In this document: positions 28,401 to 37,260 of the stretch, one piece after another
How the letters are laid out: each line of letters opens with the position of its first letter
Position numbering within the stretch: position 1 is the first letter of the stretch
Source of the DNA: CAJCJE01 sp035948315
Lineage (GTDB): Bacteria > Actinomycetota > Actinomycetes > Mycobacteriales > Pseudonocardiaceae
Direction: 5' to 3'
DNA length: 64,000 bases
Assembly (NCBI GenBank): GCA_035948315.1
Contig: DASZJG010000058.1
Span: forward strand, 291,118 to 355,117
Position numbers and translations under genes: made by a program
The notes under the pieces: model-generated
What the model saw: the letters and a program-made list of their open reading frames with translations, nothing else
Databases searched by the model: none
Told to the model about the DNA's origin: nothing

Positions 28401-31400
28401 CACCTTGCTGGCGTCAGCCACGAACAGTGTGGTGGATGGCCCGGAGTCGGTGTTGGAGTAGGGGTTGGTGGTCTGCAGTGTCCAGCCGTGCGAGTCGTAG
28501 AAGGTGTCGGTGACGGTCCGGCCGCTGCCCGAGGCCGCGGTCTTCTGCTCCTGGCAGAGCTGGCGCATGCCGTCGTAGATCTTGACGTCGGTGCGGTAGG
28601 AGCCGTCCTCGCGCAGCGTGCCGCTGGTGATTGTGGACGGTGCGCCGGCGCTGACCGAGTACGCGTAGGTGTCGTCCGCGCTGGCGCTGGTGGGCCTGCC
28701 CGGCAGCCAGACGGCGGTCAGCCGGCCGAGGGCGTCGTAGCTCTCCACGGTGGTCCCGCCGTTGGGGTCGACCACCTTGGTGGGCACCTGGCGACCTTGG
28801 GCCAGCGTGGTGGTGGTGACCCAACCCATCGCGTTGGTCTGGGTCTTCGCGGTGGGCAGCGCCCCGGTCGCCGGGGTGTACGCGGTCTTGTCCACATTGC
28901 CATTTGCATCCACTGTGGACAGTGTGCGACCGTACTCGTCGAACGTGGCCGCGGTCTTGTTCAGGTAGACCGGGTTGCCGCTGCTGTCGTAGCCGGACCG
29001 GATGGCGGTGCCGGTGGGGTCACCGACGCCGGTGATCGCGCCGAAAGTGCCCTGGCTGGTCAGCGACCCGGTGCCGGCGCCGTTGTAGTAGGTCCTGGTG
29101 TCGGACACGATGTTCGCCGAGGTCTGCGCGGTCGAGCACGCGCCGGTGCTGACGATCACCTCGTCGGCGTAATCCAGCATCATCGAGTTGCCCGACGGCG
29201 CAGCGGCATAGCTCGTGGTGGTGCACTTCTCCTGCGAGTTCGCGGTGCCGACCAGCGACAGGTCACCGAGATCGTCCACGCTGACCGGTTGGGCGTTGCC
29301 GTCGAACGCGGTCTTGGTCTGCGTGGTCCGCCAGGAGCCGCTGGCCAGTAGCGCGTACTTGCGAGTCTGGGTGGTGACCGGCAGCCGCGCGGTCAGCGTG
29401 GGCAGGTTGTTGGGCTCGGCCTGGGACGCGGTCGCCGTGAACGTCCACGGCCCGTTCACGGTCTTGGCGTCGACCGTGCCGCCGGCGGTCGTGTAGGTGT
29501 CGGACTCCAGGGCCTGGCCGGCCAGCCAGTTGTCGTCGGTGACAGTGTCGCCGACGGAATCGGTCACCGACACGGACCTGGTGCCGGAGGAGGTCACGTC
29601 ACCGTTCATTCCCCGCAGGTAGGTGGTCACCGTCTGGGTGATCGGGTCGGGCGTGGTGCCGGTGGTGGTGGTTACGCTGGCGTAGCCGCGGTACTGATCC
29701 CAGGTGCGCTGGCCCGACTTGGTGAACGGCGAATCGTCCCGGTGCCAGGCCGCGCCGCCGTTGTAGGTGTAGCCGATCGTCTGGGCCGGCGAGCCGGCGC
29801 CGGTGTTGTCGCTTGTGGACACCGACTGAACTAGGTACTTGTTGAACCAGTCCAGCACCGGCGAGGAAGCCGGCGACCAGTACACCGGGAAACACGGCAT
29901 GGTGTTGGTGTCCGCAGCGGCAGGCATGGTGTTGTTCACCCGCGAACACGCCGGGCTGTCGTAGGTCACCGCGATGGTCGAGCCGGTGCCGGTGGCGATG
30001 TCGGACACGCGCGGCCGATACAGCGACGGGCCGGCCGGCAGGTCGCCGTCCACCCGGTTGTCCATCTCGGTCGGGGTGAACGTGGTGGCCGGCAACGTGA
30101 TACTGCCCGCGTGGTGCGTGATCGAGGACAGGAACAGCACGGCCTGGGTGGCTCCGGCGTCACCGGGGTCCGGGGTCGACCCGGTCACCGGCGACACCAC
30201 CCCGCCCGCATCCAGGAACGACGGGGTGAGGGTGTAGTTGTCCACCAGCGTCTCGGTGCCGCCCTCCAACACGTTGGTGGTGATGGAGGACAGCAGGTAG
30301 GTGGACCAGAACGTCGGGACGTCCACTGTGCATACTCCGTTACCGGAGCCGCTGGTGGTGTCGGTGGACGGGCAGTTCAGGTCGTAGGGCGTGTCCAGCC
30401 AGTTGGCCGCGGTGGACGCGCTGAGGTTGCTGTAGGCGCAGTTCGTCATCGAACTGGTGGTGACACAGCGCTGTGCGGTGTTGAACGACACCTGCGCAGC
30501 CGGCTTGTCGCCGGCGATCGCGTCGGACAGGGTCTGTCCATAGGAGATGGTGGAGAGGTAGCCGCCGCGGATGTAGGAGGTCAACGTGCCGGAGCCGCCG
30601 GAGGGGGCTTGGCCGCCGGCGCGGTCGTAGTAGTTGGTCTCCGTGCCGTAGTCGTAGACCTCCACGTTGTGGTGCGGGTCGACCACGTAGTCGAGGTTCC
30701 AGCGGTAGCCCATCTGGCACCACGACGACGCCCCGTCGGTCGAGTTGTAGCAGGGGTTGCCCAACGTCGGGTTGTACACCGGCACCCCCCATGCCGAACT
30801 GGTCGCGGTGTCGTTGCCACTGCCGCCGGGCAGGTGGTTGGCACCGAAGTAGTACTGGGTGCCCTCTGGGGAGGTGACCAGCCAGTATTCGCCGTTCCAC
30901 ACGCCGTTGTCGGCGCCGGACAGTTCCGCCACCGTGGTGCCGTCGTCGCCCTGCACCCGCCAGGTCTTGTGCACGTCGTCGCGGACCAGCGTCTCGGTCT
31001 GGCCGTCCAGCGACAGGACGGCGTTGTAACCGCCCCAGCACTCGTCGGCGGACTTGGCGATCCCGTCCTGCGAGCAGGGTTCGTAGCTGCGTTCGATGAA
31101 GCCGCCTGCCGATTCCGACCAGCCGTCGCCGATCCAGGACGCCTGAGTGTTGCGGCCCGAGGTCTCGCCGTCCACGGACTGTGAGTCGTAGTTCAGTGAC
31201 ACCGTTGGCGCGGTGCCGCCCAGCGTGGCAGGCACGGTGATCGGATAGCTGTAGCTGAAGCCACCCGCGTTGGCGTCCTCGCTCCACGATCCGGTCGCGC
31301 TCAGCGAGGTTGCGGTGAAGTCGCCGCCGGAACCGGCCGTGCCGGAGGTGATCCCGAGCACCGTGGCGTCCGAGCCGGCAGCGTCTGCCGTCGCGCGCGA

Positions 31401-32138
31401 CTCGGGCGACCTCGGGCTCAGCACCACCGGCACGGTCGCGGTCAGCTCGTCGTCCATCTGGTCGTTGCTGCTGGTCACCGGCGTCTGGGTGCGACAGGCT
31501 GGCAGCGATGGAGAAGTCAGCGCGCAGGAGGGCAGCGCGACCACGGTGAGCCGGCCCGCGTAGTCACCGCCGTAGTTCTGCGCCAGCGACCGGTAGTTCA
31601 CCCCCATCGACACGGTGCCCGGCGTGGTCACGCCGTCCCTGCGGGACAGCGACAGCAACACGCCGTTCACGCCGACCGCGGTCGCGGCGGAATGTGCGGC
31701 GACGGCCACCTGCACCGAGGTCGGGGTGCTGGTGGCCGTCGCGGGGGACGTCGCGTTCGCGGGTCTGACCGGGGCAGTGAGGCTGATGGGTAAGCCACCC
31801 ACGGTCGTCGCGGCCTTCGCCGTGTGCGCCGTCGTGGCCGCGGATACCGTCGCGGTCGCGTCCGCCGCCGTCGGCCAGGACACCGCCTGGGTGGCGTGCG
31901 GTTGCCCCACTCGGCCGAGGTTCTTGTTCGCGGGAACCGGGTGGGCCGCCGCGACCGCGTTGTGGCCCGTCACCGACGCGATGGCGGGAAGCGCGCCAGG
32001 CGACCACACCTGGCCGGTGTACGGCATGGTGGCGGAAACGGCAGGTATACTGAGCGACAACGCGGCAGCGATGGCAGATACACCGATCGCACCGGAACGA
32101 ATCCATACTGGTCTGTTCGTCGGAGACCATCTGCGCAT
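25476..32138 (-). CDS. Secreted RHS/YD-repeat protein with variable C-terminal module
   Basis: 2,220 aa from the ATG at 32138, preceded by AAGGGGG. A signal peptide (SGAIGVSAIAAALSLSIPAV) is followed by a WapA-like N-terminal region of about 850 residues, then many YD/RHS repeats. The RHS core lies near residues 1,890-1,930 (SREYDPVTGRFLQVDP, ending in SDPTGQ). After it come ~290 residues unrelated to the repeats, starting with a Pro/Thr/Ser/Gly linker (25476-26348). They include GVTGDDRGFSTDPNASSRM and an HTHAD motif. RHS proteins encapsulate and deliver C-terminal toxins. I do not recognise this module, and no immunity-like gene follows. Target (bacterial or eukaryotic) is unknown. Confidence 0.88.
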   Translation of the reverse strand: MRRWSPTNRPVWIRSGAIGVSAIAAALSLSIPAVSATMPYTGQVWSPGALPAIASVTGHNAVAAAHPVPANKNLGRVGQPHATQAVSWPTAADATATVSAATTAHTAKAATTVGGLPISLTAPVRPANATSPATATSTPTSVQVAVAAHSAATAVGVNGVLLSLSRRDGVTTPGTVSMGVNYRSLAQNYGGDYAGRLTVVALPSCALTSPSLPACRTQTPVTSSNDQMDDELTATVPVVLSPRSPESRATADAAGSDATVLGITSGTAGSGGDFTATSLSATGSWSEDANAGGFSYSYPITVPATLGGTAPTVSLNYDSQSVDGETSGRNTQASWIGDGWSESAGGFIERSYEPCSQDGIAKSADECWGGYNAVLSLDGQTETLVRDDVHKTWRVQGDDGTTVAELSGADNGVWNGEYWLVTSPEGTQYYFGANHLPGGSGNDTATSSAWGVPVYNPTLGNPCYNSTDGASSWCQMGYRWNLDYVVDPHHNVEVYDYGTETNYYDRAGGQAPSGGSGTLTSYIRGGYLSTISYGQTLSDAIAGDKPAAQVSFNTAQRCVTTSSMTNCAYSNLSASTAANWLDTPYDLNCPSTDTTSGSGNGVCTVDVPTFWSTYLLSSITTNVLEGGTETLVDNYTLTPSFLDAGGVVSPVTGSTPDPGDAGATQAVLFLSSITHHAGSITLPATTFTPTEMDNRVDGDLPAGPSLYRPRVSDIATGTGSTIAVTYDSPACSRVNNTMPAAADTNTMPCFPVYWSPASSPVLDWFNKYLVQSVSTSDNTGAGSPAQTIGYTYNGGAAWHRDDSPFTKSGQRTWDQYRGYASVTTTTGTTPDPITQTVTTYLRGMNGDVTSSGTRSVSVTDSVGDTVTDDNWLAGQALESDTYTTAGGTVDAKTVNGPWTFTATASQAEPNNLPTLTARLPVTTQTRKYALLASGSWRTTQTKTAFDGNAQPVSVDDLGDLSLVGTANSQEKCTTTSYAAAPSGNSMMLDYADEVIVSTGACSTAQTSANIVSDTRTYYNGAGTGSLTSQGTFGAITGVGDPTGTAIRSGYDSSGNPVYLNKTAATFDEYGRTLSTVDANGNVDKTAYTPATGALPTAKTQTNAMGWVTTTTLAQGRQVPTKVVDPNGGTTVESYDALGRLTAVWLPGRPTSASADDTYAYSVSAGAPSTITSGTLREDGSYRTDVKIYDGMRQLCQEQKTAASGSGRTVTDTFYDSHGWTLQTTNPYSNTDSGPSTTLFVADASKVPGTTVTTFDGQGRTTASTFYSDTIKQWQTSTAYPGADETDVTPMSGGTATSVFTNALGQKTASYSYSDVAAPSRKASDAAVIDYTYTPTGKQANVSEGANTWSYTYNLLGEKIAQTDPYTGTTTYGYDGDGNLTSTTDARGKTVVTSYDALNRKEAEYTGSVAAANELSSWAYDSIAKGYPTSSTTYSGGSGSSGSAYVQTVTGYTADYRPTGTSITIPGAEGKLAGTYTTSDTYTANTAELASTSYSADGGLPAETVNYSYDENGQLLGFGGNAAYLDTDTYTVFGQLQRTTYGNYGKQLVVTAAYDPATSNLTQHTVNLQPDSSAVDTYDYAYNQAGDVTAVSDAQSGGATDLQCYAYDDLQRLTAAWSDTAGTTVGASGQVDSVGGCTTQTPAAATIGGPAPYWQSYSYDTLGDRSGETQHNTAGVTADDITQKLTYATASSAQTDTITSAATTTSGGTATVTYGYDATGNTKSRSTATTGATPPAGPNETFTYTPTGETATVTTTANGTASTSSYTYAADGALLLQHDPGATTLYLDGGAEELVLNTTANTVSGLRYYASPDGTTVVRSSSGAITYELANSQATNLETVDASSLAITRRYFDPYGNARGTAVNWADNRGYVGQPADATTGLSLLGSREYDPVTGRFLQVDPVLETGDPNQMGGYTYSGDNPTSHSDPTGQRILLCTDGPSTCITPPPTTNNGGSTSTAGSGSTNDGVDQVIKDYFGNTLPPGYQEVRLHDKFKFNGGIIVARFYIPQHIAVPSYGVTGDDRGFSTDPNASSRMVMVWDTETGDVRFIVAPSHYEIGPVVGVDQSTHTHADVITNVVRGPTMVPARPITFGNTDSATEGNMISPTITPDGISLTYHGLNSITPCCAVIGTLTITSRGSRTTVHDSGMAYPSLEVIRYTRGESPTFLAQSDMASFGGMNSVPGFERMRDQTWVNGTLTHSAIYGRGGMSGLLSPLDDLLGLL

Positions 32139-32808
32139 GAGAACCCCCTTGGCTCGACAGCGTGCACGGTCGACCGCGGGTCGACCGGCCGTTGCGCACC
32201 GGAGCCTGCCGGTCGGCAGTCCCGTCGGCAATCCCGTTGACACTGGTCCTATTGGCGGACAACGGGATGCGGTCGATCTGGCACAGCACTGGCTAAACAG
32301 GACAGACGTCGCCATTCTGAAATCCAGAACGGACCTGACGGCAACAACTATCGAAGTGGTCTCGGGTCGGATTCGATCTTGGCAATCCGGCGGAGCGAAC
32401 GTGTAGACCGCAGAATACGAATCGCGGTCACGTCCCACCAGCCTTTGCACCAGGGTGCAAACATGCCCGCGGATTCGAGATCTTCCGCGGAAACTGCGGT
32501 ATCAGCAGCTTCATCCCGGTCGGTGAGGCAAGTCGCGCTGGTGAAGGCCATGCCAAAGATCGTCTATCGACTTGATGCCCTCATCGACCAGCCAGTCATC
32601 AGGGCGTTTTGCCGCACCTTCTCGTGGTCGCGGCACTACCGCCCGTGACCCGGATTCGTCACTGCTGCCCGGTGATCCTCGACCGGGTCGCCCGAGGACG
32701 GTCGCCTCGATCCGTCGTACGACGAGCTGCGGGTTCTATGCGATCTGGCCCCGCTACTCCGTCGAGCGTGGCAGCGCGGCAAGGAACGACTTTTCCGGAC
32801 TTCCTGCC
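32139..32808. other. 670-bp intergenic region upstream of the RHS gene
   Basis: No convincing gene is visible on either strand; the open frames have mixed codon use and no recognisable domain. It must hold the RHS promoter and the end of the Tc operon. The only strong structure is a palindrome at 32444-32461, annotated separately. Confidence 0.55.
32444..32461. promoter_or_regulatory. Perfect 8-bp-arm palindrome, possible operator
   Basis: TTTGCACC and GGTGCAAA flank a 2-base centre. It lies about 305 bp upstream of the RHS start and 350 bp downstream of the DUF1906 stop. The symmetry and short spacer suggest a dimeric repressor site, but no regulator gene is adjacent. Confidence 0.4.
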
Positions 32809-33741
32809 TTACTTGGCGCCGGCCTTGGACAGGACCGTGAGCAGCGCGCTGACCAGCGACTGCGGGAATCCGCCGGATTCGAGTGCCGAGGCGAGCGCGG
32901 CCGGGTCGACCTGCGCGGCATTGGCCTTGAGCGCGGCCAGCAGATCGGCTTCCTCCTGCTTGATCTGCCCGGACAGCTGGGTCAGCTGCACGGCGATCGA
33001 ACCGAGCTTCGCCGCCAGTGCGGCGTTGCCGACGGTCGGGTCCTGCACGACCGACGCGGCCTGTCCGGCGTAGAGGTCGATGAAGTACATCGTGTCGTTG
33101 ATGTCCGCGAGAACCTTCCCGGCATTCGGGCCGTTCGGAATCACGATGTTGTCGCTGAGGTTCATGTCATCCACGAGTCCAATCTGGCCCCAGTCGCCTT
33201 GGACGGCGGTGTCGGCGTCAACCGATTGCCGGCCGACAACCGGAGCGGTGTTGTTCTGCTGGTAGAGGTTCATCCAGGACTGGATTCCGGACGAGGAGCC
33301 GCACAGCCAGTAGCGGGCGGCGTGATCGCCGGCATGCCCGGACCTGAGCTGCGGCGCGAACCCGTACTCGCCCGTGCGTGCGCGGCCGAGAACGGCGGCG
33401 ATCGCGTCCAGGCACGCGTTCACCGCGTTCGCGCTGAGCGTGGTCGAATCGGCCGCGAAATAGACCGGGGCGTTCGGGACGCCGATCGCGTCCAATTGCG
33501 ACTGGACCCAGTAGGCCGCTCGGGTTCCGGCCGCCGCCCCACCGCCCATCCAACTCGCCGACTGCGCCTCGTAGATCAAGGCCAGCTGGATCCCGTACGT
33601 TCGCAGGTCGGAGATCTCGGCCGCGGTGACACCCACCACGACCGACGATCCGCCCTGTTTGGCCAGGTACCGGAGAATCCCGGTCACGCCTGCCGCCTTC
33701 AGCGACGCGCCGGCAATGGGTTTCGGTGAGTCGACGATCAC
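32809..33741 (-). CDS. DUF1906 glycoside-hydrolase-like protein
   Basis: 310 aa from a GTG at 33741 that overlaps the stop of the third Kelch gene (GTGA). Residues ~1-210 match the DUF1906/Rv2525c-like TIM-barrel family related to glycoside hydrolase 25: ITGILRYL-like start, LALIYEAQ, APVYFAADS, YWLCGSSSGI, DADTAVQGDWGQ. The C-terminal ~90 residues are mostly helical (KLGSIAVQLTQLSGQIKQEE) with possible coiled coil. No signal peptide is seen, so it should reach its target with the toxin complex or by lysis. It is the last gene of the Tc operon. DUF1906 proteins are thought to act on carbohydrates or peptidoglycan, but activity here is unproven. Confidence 0.85.
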   Translation of the reverse strand: MIVDSPKPIAGASLKAAGVTGILRYLAKQGGSSVVVGVTAAEISDLRTYGIQLALIYEAQSASWMGGGAAAGTRAAYWVQSQLDAIGVPNAPVYFAADSTTLSANAVNACLDAIAAVLGRARTGEYGFAPQLRSGHAGDHAARYWLCGSSSGIQSWMNLYQQNNTAPVVGRQSVDADTAVQGDWGQIGLVDDMNLSDNIVIPNGPNAGKVLADINDTMYFIDLYAGQAASVVQDPTVGNAALAAKLGSIAVQLTQLSGQIKQEEADLLAALKANAAQVDPAALASALESGGFPQSLVSALLTVLSKAGAK

Positions 33742-34901
33742 GGAGTCAGTACCTCGGCGGTGGCGGTGAGCAGGTCGCTGCCCGGATTCTGGGTGGCCAC
33801 GCCACTGCGGACCGAGCCGCCGACGACGAGTACCCGACCGTCGGTCAGGGTCGTGACGGCGAACCCGTAGCGCCCGACCGACAATCCCGCTACGGGCGTC
33901 CAGACCTCGGCGAGGGGGTCGTAGCTGAGCGCGTTCTGGTAGCCGACGTCGTAGCAGGCGCTGTCGGTGCCGCCGATCACCAGCAGCCTGCCCGAGTTCA
34001 GCAGCACGGCGCGGTGCCAGCAGCGGCCGCTGGGCATGGTCGCCGCCTCGGCCCACCGGCCGGTCGCCGGGTCGTAGCGTTCCGTCGCCCACTGGCTGAA
34101 CGGCTGGTGTTCGCCGTCGAGCAACACCTTGCCCGCGTCGCCCCCGGTGGCCAACACCGTGCCGTCGGCGAGCAGGGTCGCCTGGTGCAGACCGCGTGGC
34201 GCCGCCATGCTCCCGGTCGGCGTCCATGTTCCCGTTACCGGGTCGTACAGCTCGCAGAAGGCCAGGTCGGTCGACATGCCGTAGCCGTTGCACAGGAAGC
34301 CGCCGACCACCAGCACCCGACCGTCGGGCAGCAGCACAGCGGGATGACCGGCCCGCGCGTCGGTCATCGACCCGGTCGGCGTCCACTCGCCGGTGGACGG
34401 ATCGTAGATCTCGGCCGATCGCAGCGAGGCGGTCGACTGCGCCGACCGGACACCGACCCCGCCCGCCACCAGCACCCGACCGTCCATCAACACGGTCGCG
34501 GAATGGCCCCAGCGGGCCGTTGTCATGTTGCCCGTCGCGGCCCACGTCTTCTTGGCCGGGTCGTAGCTTTCAGCCGTTGCCAGGCTGATGCTCGGGAACT
34601 GGTACGGCCCGGCAATGCCGCCCGCGACGAGCACCGCGCCGGTCGCGAGCCGGGTCACGCTGTGTTGGCGACGGCCGGTCAGCAGCGCTCCGGTCGCGGC
34701 CCAGGTGTTGCCGACCGGGTCGTAGAGGGACGCGGTCGCGACGGTCGCCAGCAGGTCCACCGAGCCGCCCGCGACCAACACCTGCCCGTCGGCCAGCAGA
34801 ACGGCGTTATCGTCCTGGCCCGGCCAACTGCAGGGGGACGGGAGCGTGCCGGCCGCGGCCCACTGGCCGGGCGCGGTCAACGGTCGGGTCGACGCTGTCA
34901 T
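33738..34901 (-). CDS. Kelch-repeat beta-propeller protein, third copy
   Basis: 387 aa from the ATG at 34901, overlapping the previous Kelch stop (ATGA). Seven repeats of the type DGRVLVAGG...YDPxTGxW are visible (ADGQVLVAGG, ATGAVLVAGG, MDGRVLVAGG, PDGRVLVVGG, ADGTVLATGG, NSGRLLVIGG, TDGRVLVVGG), enough for one closed seven-bladed propeller. No signal peptide and no extra catalytic domain. Such propellers mediate protein or glycan binding. Its place between TcA and DUF1906 genes suggests an accessory role for the Tc toxin. The copy has diverged clearly from its two neighbours. Confidence 0.9.
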   Translation of the reverse strand: MTASTRPLTAPGQWAAAGTLPSPCSWPGQDDNAVLLADGQVLVAGGSVDLLATVATASLYDPVGNTWAATGALLTGRRQHSVTRLATGAVLVAGGIAGPYQFPSISLATAESYDPAKKTWAATGNMTTARWGHSATVLMDGRVLVAGGVGVRSAQSTASLRSAEIYDPSTGEWTPTGSMTDARAGHPAVLLPDGRVLVVGGFLCNGYGMSTDLAFCELYDPVTGTWTPTGSMAAPRGLHQATLLADGTVLATGGDAGKVLLDGEHQPFSQWATERYDPATGRWAEAATMPSGRCWHRAVLLNSGRLLVIGGTDSACYDVGYQNALSYDPLAEVWTPVAGLSVGRYGFAVTTLTDGRVLVVGGSVRSGVATQNPGSDLLTATAEVLTP

Positions 34902-36064
34902 GGCGTGAACACCTCCGCGGTCGGGGTCAACACATCGACGCCCGGTGTCGGGGTCGCGATGCCGGATCGCTCGGTGCCGCCGATGGCGAGGACGCGGCCG
35001 TCGGCGAGCGCCGTGGCGCCGAAGGCCCATCGACCGACGGCGAGCCCGTCGGCGGGCGCCCAGGTGCCGGAGTTCGGGTCGTACACGGTGGTGCTGCGAT
35101 AGCCGGCATTCGGATTGGCGTGTTCCATGCCGCCGATCACCAGCAGCTTCGTTGACGGCAGCAGGACGGCGCGGTGATAGCTGCGGCCGTACGCCATGTT
35201 GGAGTCGACGGCCCAGGTCCGGGTCACCGGGTTGTACCGCTCGGCCGCCCATACACTGAGCGGGTTGTACCGGCCGTCGATCAGCAGGGTCTGTTCACTG
35301 CCGCCGGTCGCCAGCACCGTTCCGTCGGCCAGCTTGGTGGCCTGGTGGAACCGGCGCGGCACGCGCAGGCTGCCGGTCTGGAACCACCACTCGTGGACCG
35401 GGTCGAACAGGTCGCAGAAGGCGATCGGCGTGTACTCGTACTGGCTGGTCCGGATGTTGCCGCCGACGGCGAGCACGTGCCCATCGTCGAGCTGGACCAG
35501 CGCGTGGTCGCTGCGACGGTCGGTCATCGCGAACGTCGTGTGCCACGTGCCGGTGCCCGGGTCGTAGATCTCGCACGAGTTGAGCGTGCGCGCACCTTCC
35601 CCGCCGCTCACCATCACCTTGCCACCGGTGAACACGATGGCGGCGTGGTTGGACCGAGCGACGGCGAGCGGGCCGGTCATCGTCCAGGCGCCGGTCGCCG
35701 GGTTGTACAGCTCGGCGGATCCGAGCGTGGCGCCCGTCGCGTCGATGCCGCCGGTCACGAGCACCCGACCGTCCGGCAAGACCGTGACGGTGTGCAGGTT
35801 TCGTCCGACGTTCAAGGATCCGGTGGCCGTCCAGGTGTTGGCAACCGGGTCGTAGATCGTCGCGGCCGCGGTGGGCCGGAGGTGGTCGTCGGTGCCGCCG
35901 GCGAGCAGGACCCGACCGTCGGCGAGCAACACCGGCCCCTCGGACTGGCAGTACCAGCGGATCGCGGCGGGCAGTTCTCCGGCACTCGACCACAGCCCCT
36001 CGGCCAGGTCGGTGCGCACGGCGGGCGTCTCGCCGCCGTCGAGGACGGGAACGGGAGATGTCAC
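34898..36064 (-). CDS. Kelch-repeat beta-propeller protein, second copy
   Basis: 388 aa from the ATG at 36064, which overlaps the stop of the first Kelch gene. Seven Kelch-like repeats: ADGRVLLAGG, PDGRVLVTGG, TGGKVMVSGG, DDGHVLAVGG, ADGTVLATGG, PSTKLLVIGG, ADGRVLAIGG. Each is followed by YDP/YNP-x-TGTW, the blade strand pattern. No secretion signal. The three tandem paralogues share layout and end with the same motif (LTPTAEVFTP or close), so they arose by duplication. Binding partner unknown. Confidence 0.9.
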   Translation of the reverse strand: MTSPVPVLDGGETPAVRTDLAEGLWSSAGELPAAIRWYCQSEGPVLLADGRVLLAGGTDDHLRPTAAATIYDPVANTWTATGSLNVGRNLHTVTVLPDGRVLVTGGIDATGATLGSAELYNPATGAWTMTGPLAVARSNHAAIVFTGGKVMVSGGEGARTLNSCEIYDPGTGTWHTTFAMTDRRSDHALVQLDDGHVLAVGGNIRTSQYEYTPIAFCDLFDPVHEWWFQTGSLRVPRRFHQATKLADGTVLATGGSEQTLLIDGRYNPLSVWAAERYNPVTRTWAVDSNMAYGRSYHRAVLLPSTKLLVIGGMEHANPNAGYRSTTVYDPNSGTWAPADGLAVGRWAFGATALADGRVLAIGGTERSGIATPTPGVDVLTPTAEVFTP

Positions 36065-37257
36065 GGCGTGAACACCTCCGCCGTGGCGGTCAACACGCTG
36101 ACGCCCGGGGTCGGCGTCGCGGCGCCGGACAGCACGATGCCGCCCGCGGCCAACACGCGTCCGTCCGTGAGTTCGGCCGTGGCGAACGCCCAGCGGCCGG
36201 TCACGGTGCCGATCGTGTCGGTCCAGCTACCGGCCACCGGATCGAAGATCGTCGCGTTCTGGTAGCCGATGTCGAAAGTGGACGCATCGGTACCGCCGAT
36301 CACCAGCACCTTGCCGGAGGACAACAGAACCGTCCGGTGATGGCTGCGGCCCCACGGCATGTCGGTCGCGGCGGTCCAGGTTCCGGTAGCCGGGTTGTAC
36401 CGCTCCGCGCCGAACTGGCTGTACGGGCTGTAGGTCCAGTCGGTCAGGACGCCGGGGTCGTCTCCGCCGGTGACCAGCACCGTGCCGTCGGCCAGCGTCG
36501 TCGCCTGGTGACTCTTGCGCGGCCACTGCAGGCTGCCGGTCGGCGTCCAGGTGCCGTTGGCGCCGACGGTCGGGTCGTAGATCTCGCAGAACCCGAGCGA
36601 ACTGTACTGGCCGTCGCCGACGGTCAGCCCGCCGCCGACGACGAGTACCCGGCCGTCGTGCAGGGCCACCGCGGGATGTCCGAAGCGGGCATCGGTCATG
36701 TTCCCGCCGAACGTCCACTGGTTGGTGGCCGGGTCGTAGATCTCGGCGAACCCGACGGCAGCGGTGCTGTGCTGATCGCGGAAGCCGAGACCGCCTGCCA
36801 CCAACACCTTTCCGTTGGCCAGCAACGTCGCTGAGTGCGCGTACCGCTGGGCCATCATGGACCCGGTGGGGCTCCACGTCTTGGCGGTCGGGTCGTAGAT
36901 CTCGGCGGCTCCGTTGCCGTAGAGCGCCGAGCCGTCCTGGCCACCGACACCGCCCGCGACGAGCACCCGTCCGTCGGCCAGCTTCGTCGTGCTGTGCAAC
37001 CGCCTGGGCCACAGCAACGATCCCGTCGCGGACCAGGTGTTGGCAGCCGGGTCGAACAGCGACACGGCCGTCTGCGGGTTGCGCAGTCCGTCCTCGCCGC
37101 CAGCCACCAGCACCTGTCCGTTCGCGAGTACCACCGCGCTGTCCGTCGGCGCGGCCCAGAAGGCGGGCGTCGGCAGCGAACCGACCGCCGAGAACGTGCC
37201 CGATGCCGCTGCCGTCGCTATCGCGGCAGATCGGAGGGCGCTGGACGCCATCGTCAT
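36061..37257 (-). CDS. Kelch-repeat beta-propeller protein, first copy
   Basis: 398 aa from the ATG at 37257, 3 bp after the TcA stop, so it is translated from the same message. Seven repeats: ANGQVLVAGG, ADGRVLVAGG, ANGKVLVAGG, HDGRVLVVGG, ADGTVLVTGG, SSGKVLVIGG, TDGRVLAAGG. The short Ala-rich N-terminus (SSALRSAAIATAAASG) is not a clear signal peptide because it lacks a basic start and a long hydrophobic core. A structural or binding role beside the toxin is inferred from the operon only. Confidence 0.9.
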   Translation of the reverse strand: MTMASSALRSAAIATAAASGTFSAVGSLPTPAFWAAPTDSAVVLANGQVLVAGGEDGLRNPQTAVSLFDPAANTWSATGSLLWPRRLHSTTKLADGRVLVAGGVGGQDGSALYGNGAAEIYDPTAKTWSPTGSMMAQRYAHSATLLANGKVLVAGGLGFRDQHSTAAVGFAEIYDPATNQWTFGGNMTDARFGHPAVALHDGRVLVVGGGLTVGDGQYSSLGFCEIYDPTVGANGTWTPTGSLQWPRKSHQATTLADGTVLVTGGDDPGVLTDWTYSPYSQFGAERYNPATGTWTAATDMPWGRSHHRTVLLSSGKVLVIGGTDASTFDIGYQNATIFDPVAGSWTDTIGTVTGRWAFATAELTDGRVLAAGGIVLSGAATPTPGVSVLTATAEVFTP

Positions 37258-37260
37258 GTG

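Noticed and set aside
22640..29351. Very long plus-strand open frames (up to 851 codons) opposite the FG-GAP and RHS genes
   Set aside because: Repetitive, GC-rich antisense frames of YD-repeat genes routinely stay open; translations are low-complexity Gly/Val/Arg.
26400..31300. Repeated sequence in the RHS gene as a tandem DNA repeat or CRISPR
   Set aside because: The repetition is at protein level (YD repeats) with no conserved spacer or repeat unit in the DNA.
32348..32648. Small open frames on both strands upstream of the RHS gene
   Set aside because: No domain, no convincing ribosome site and mixed codon use.
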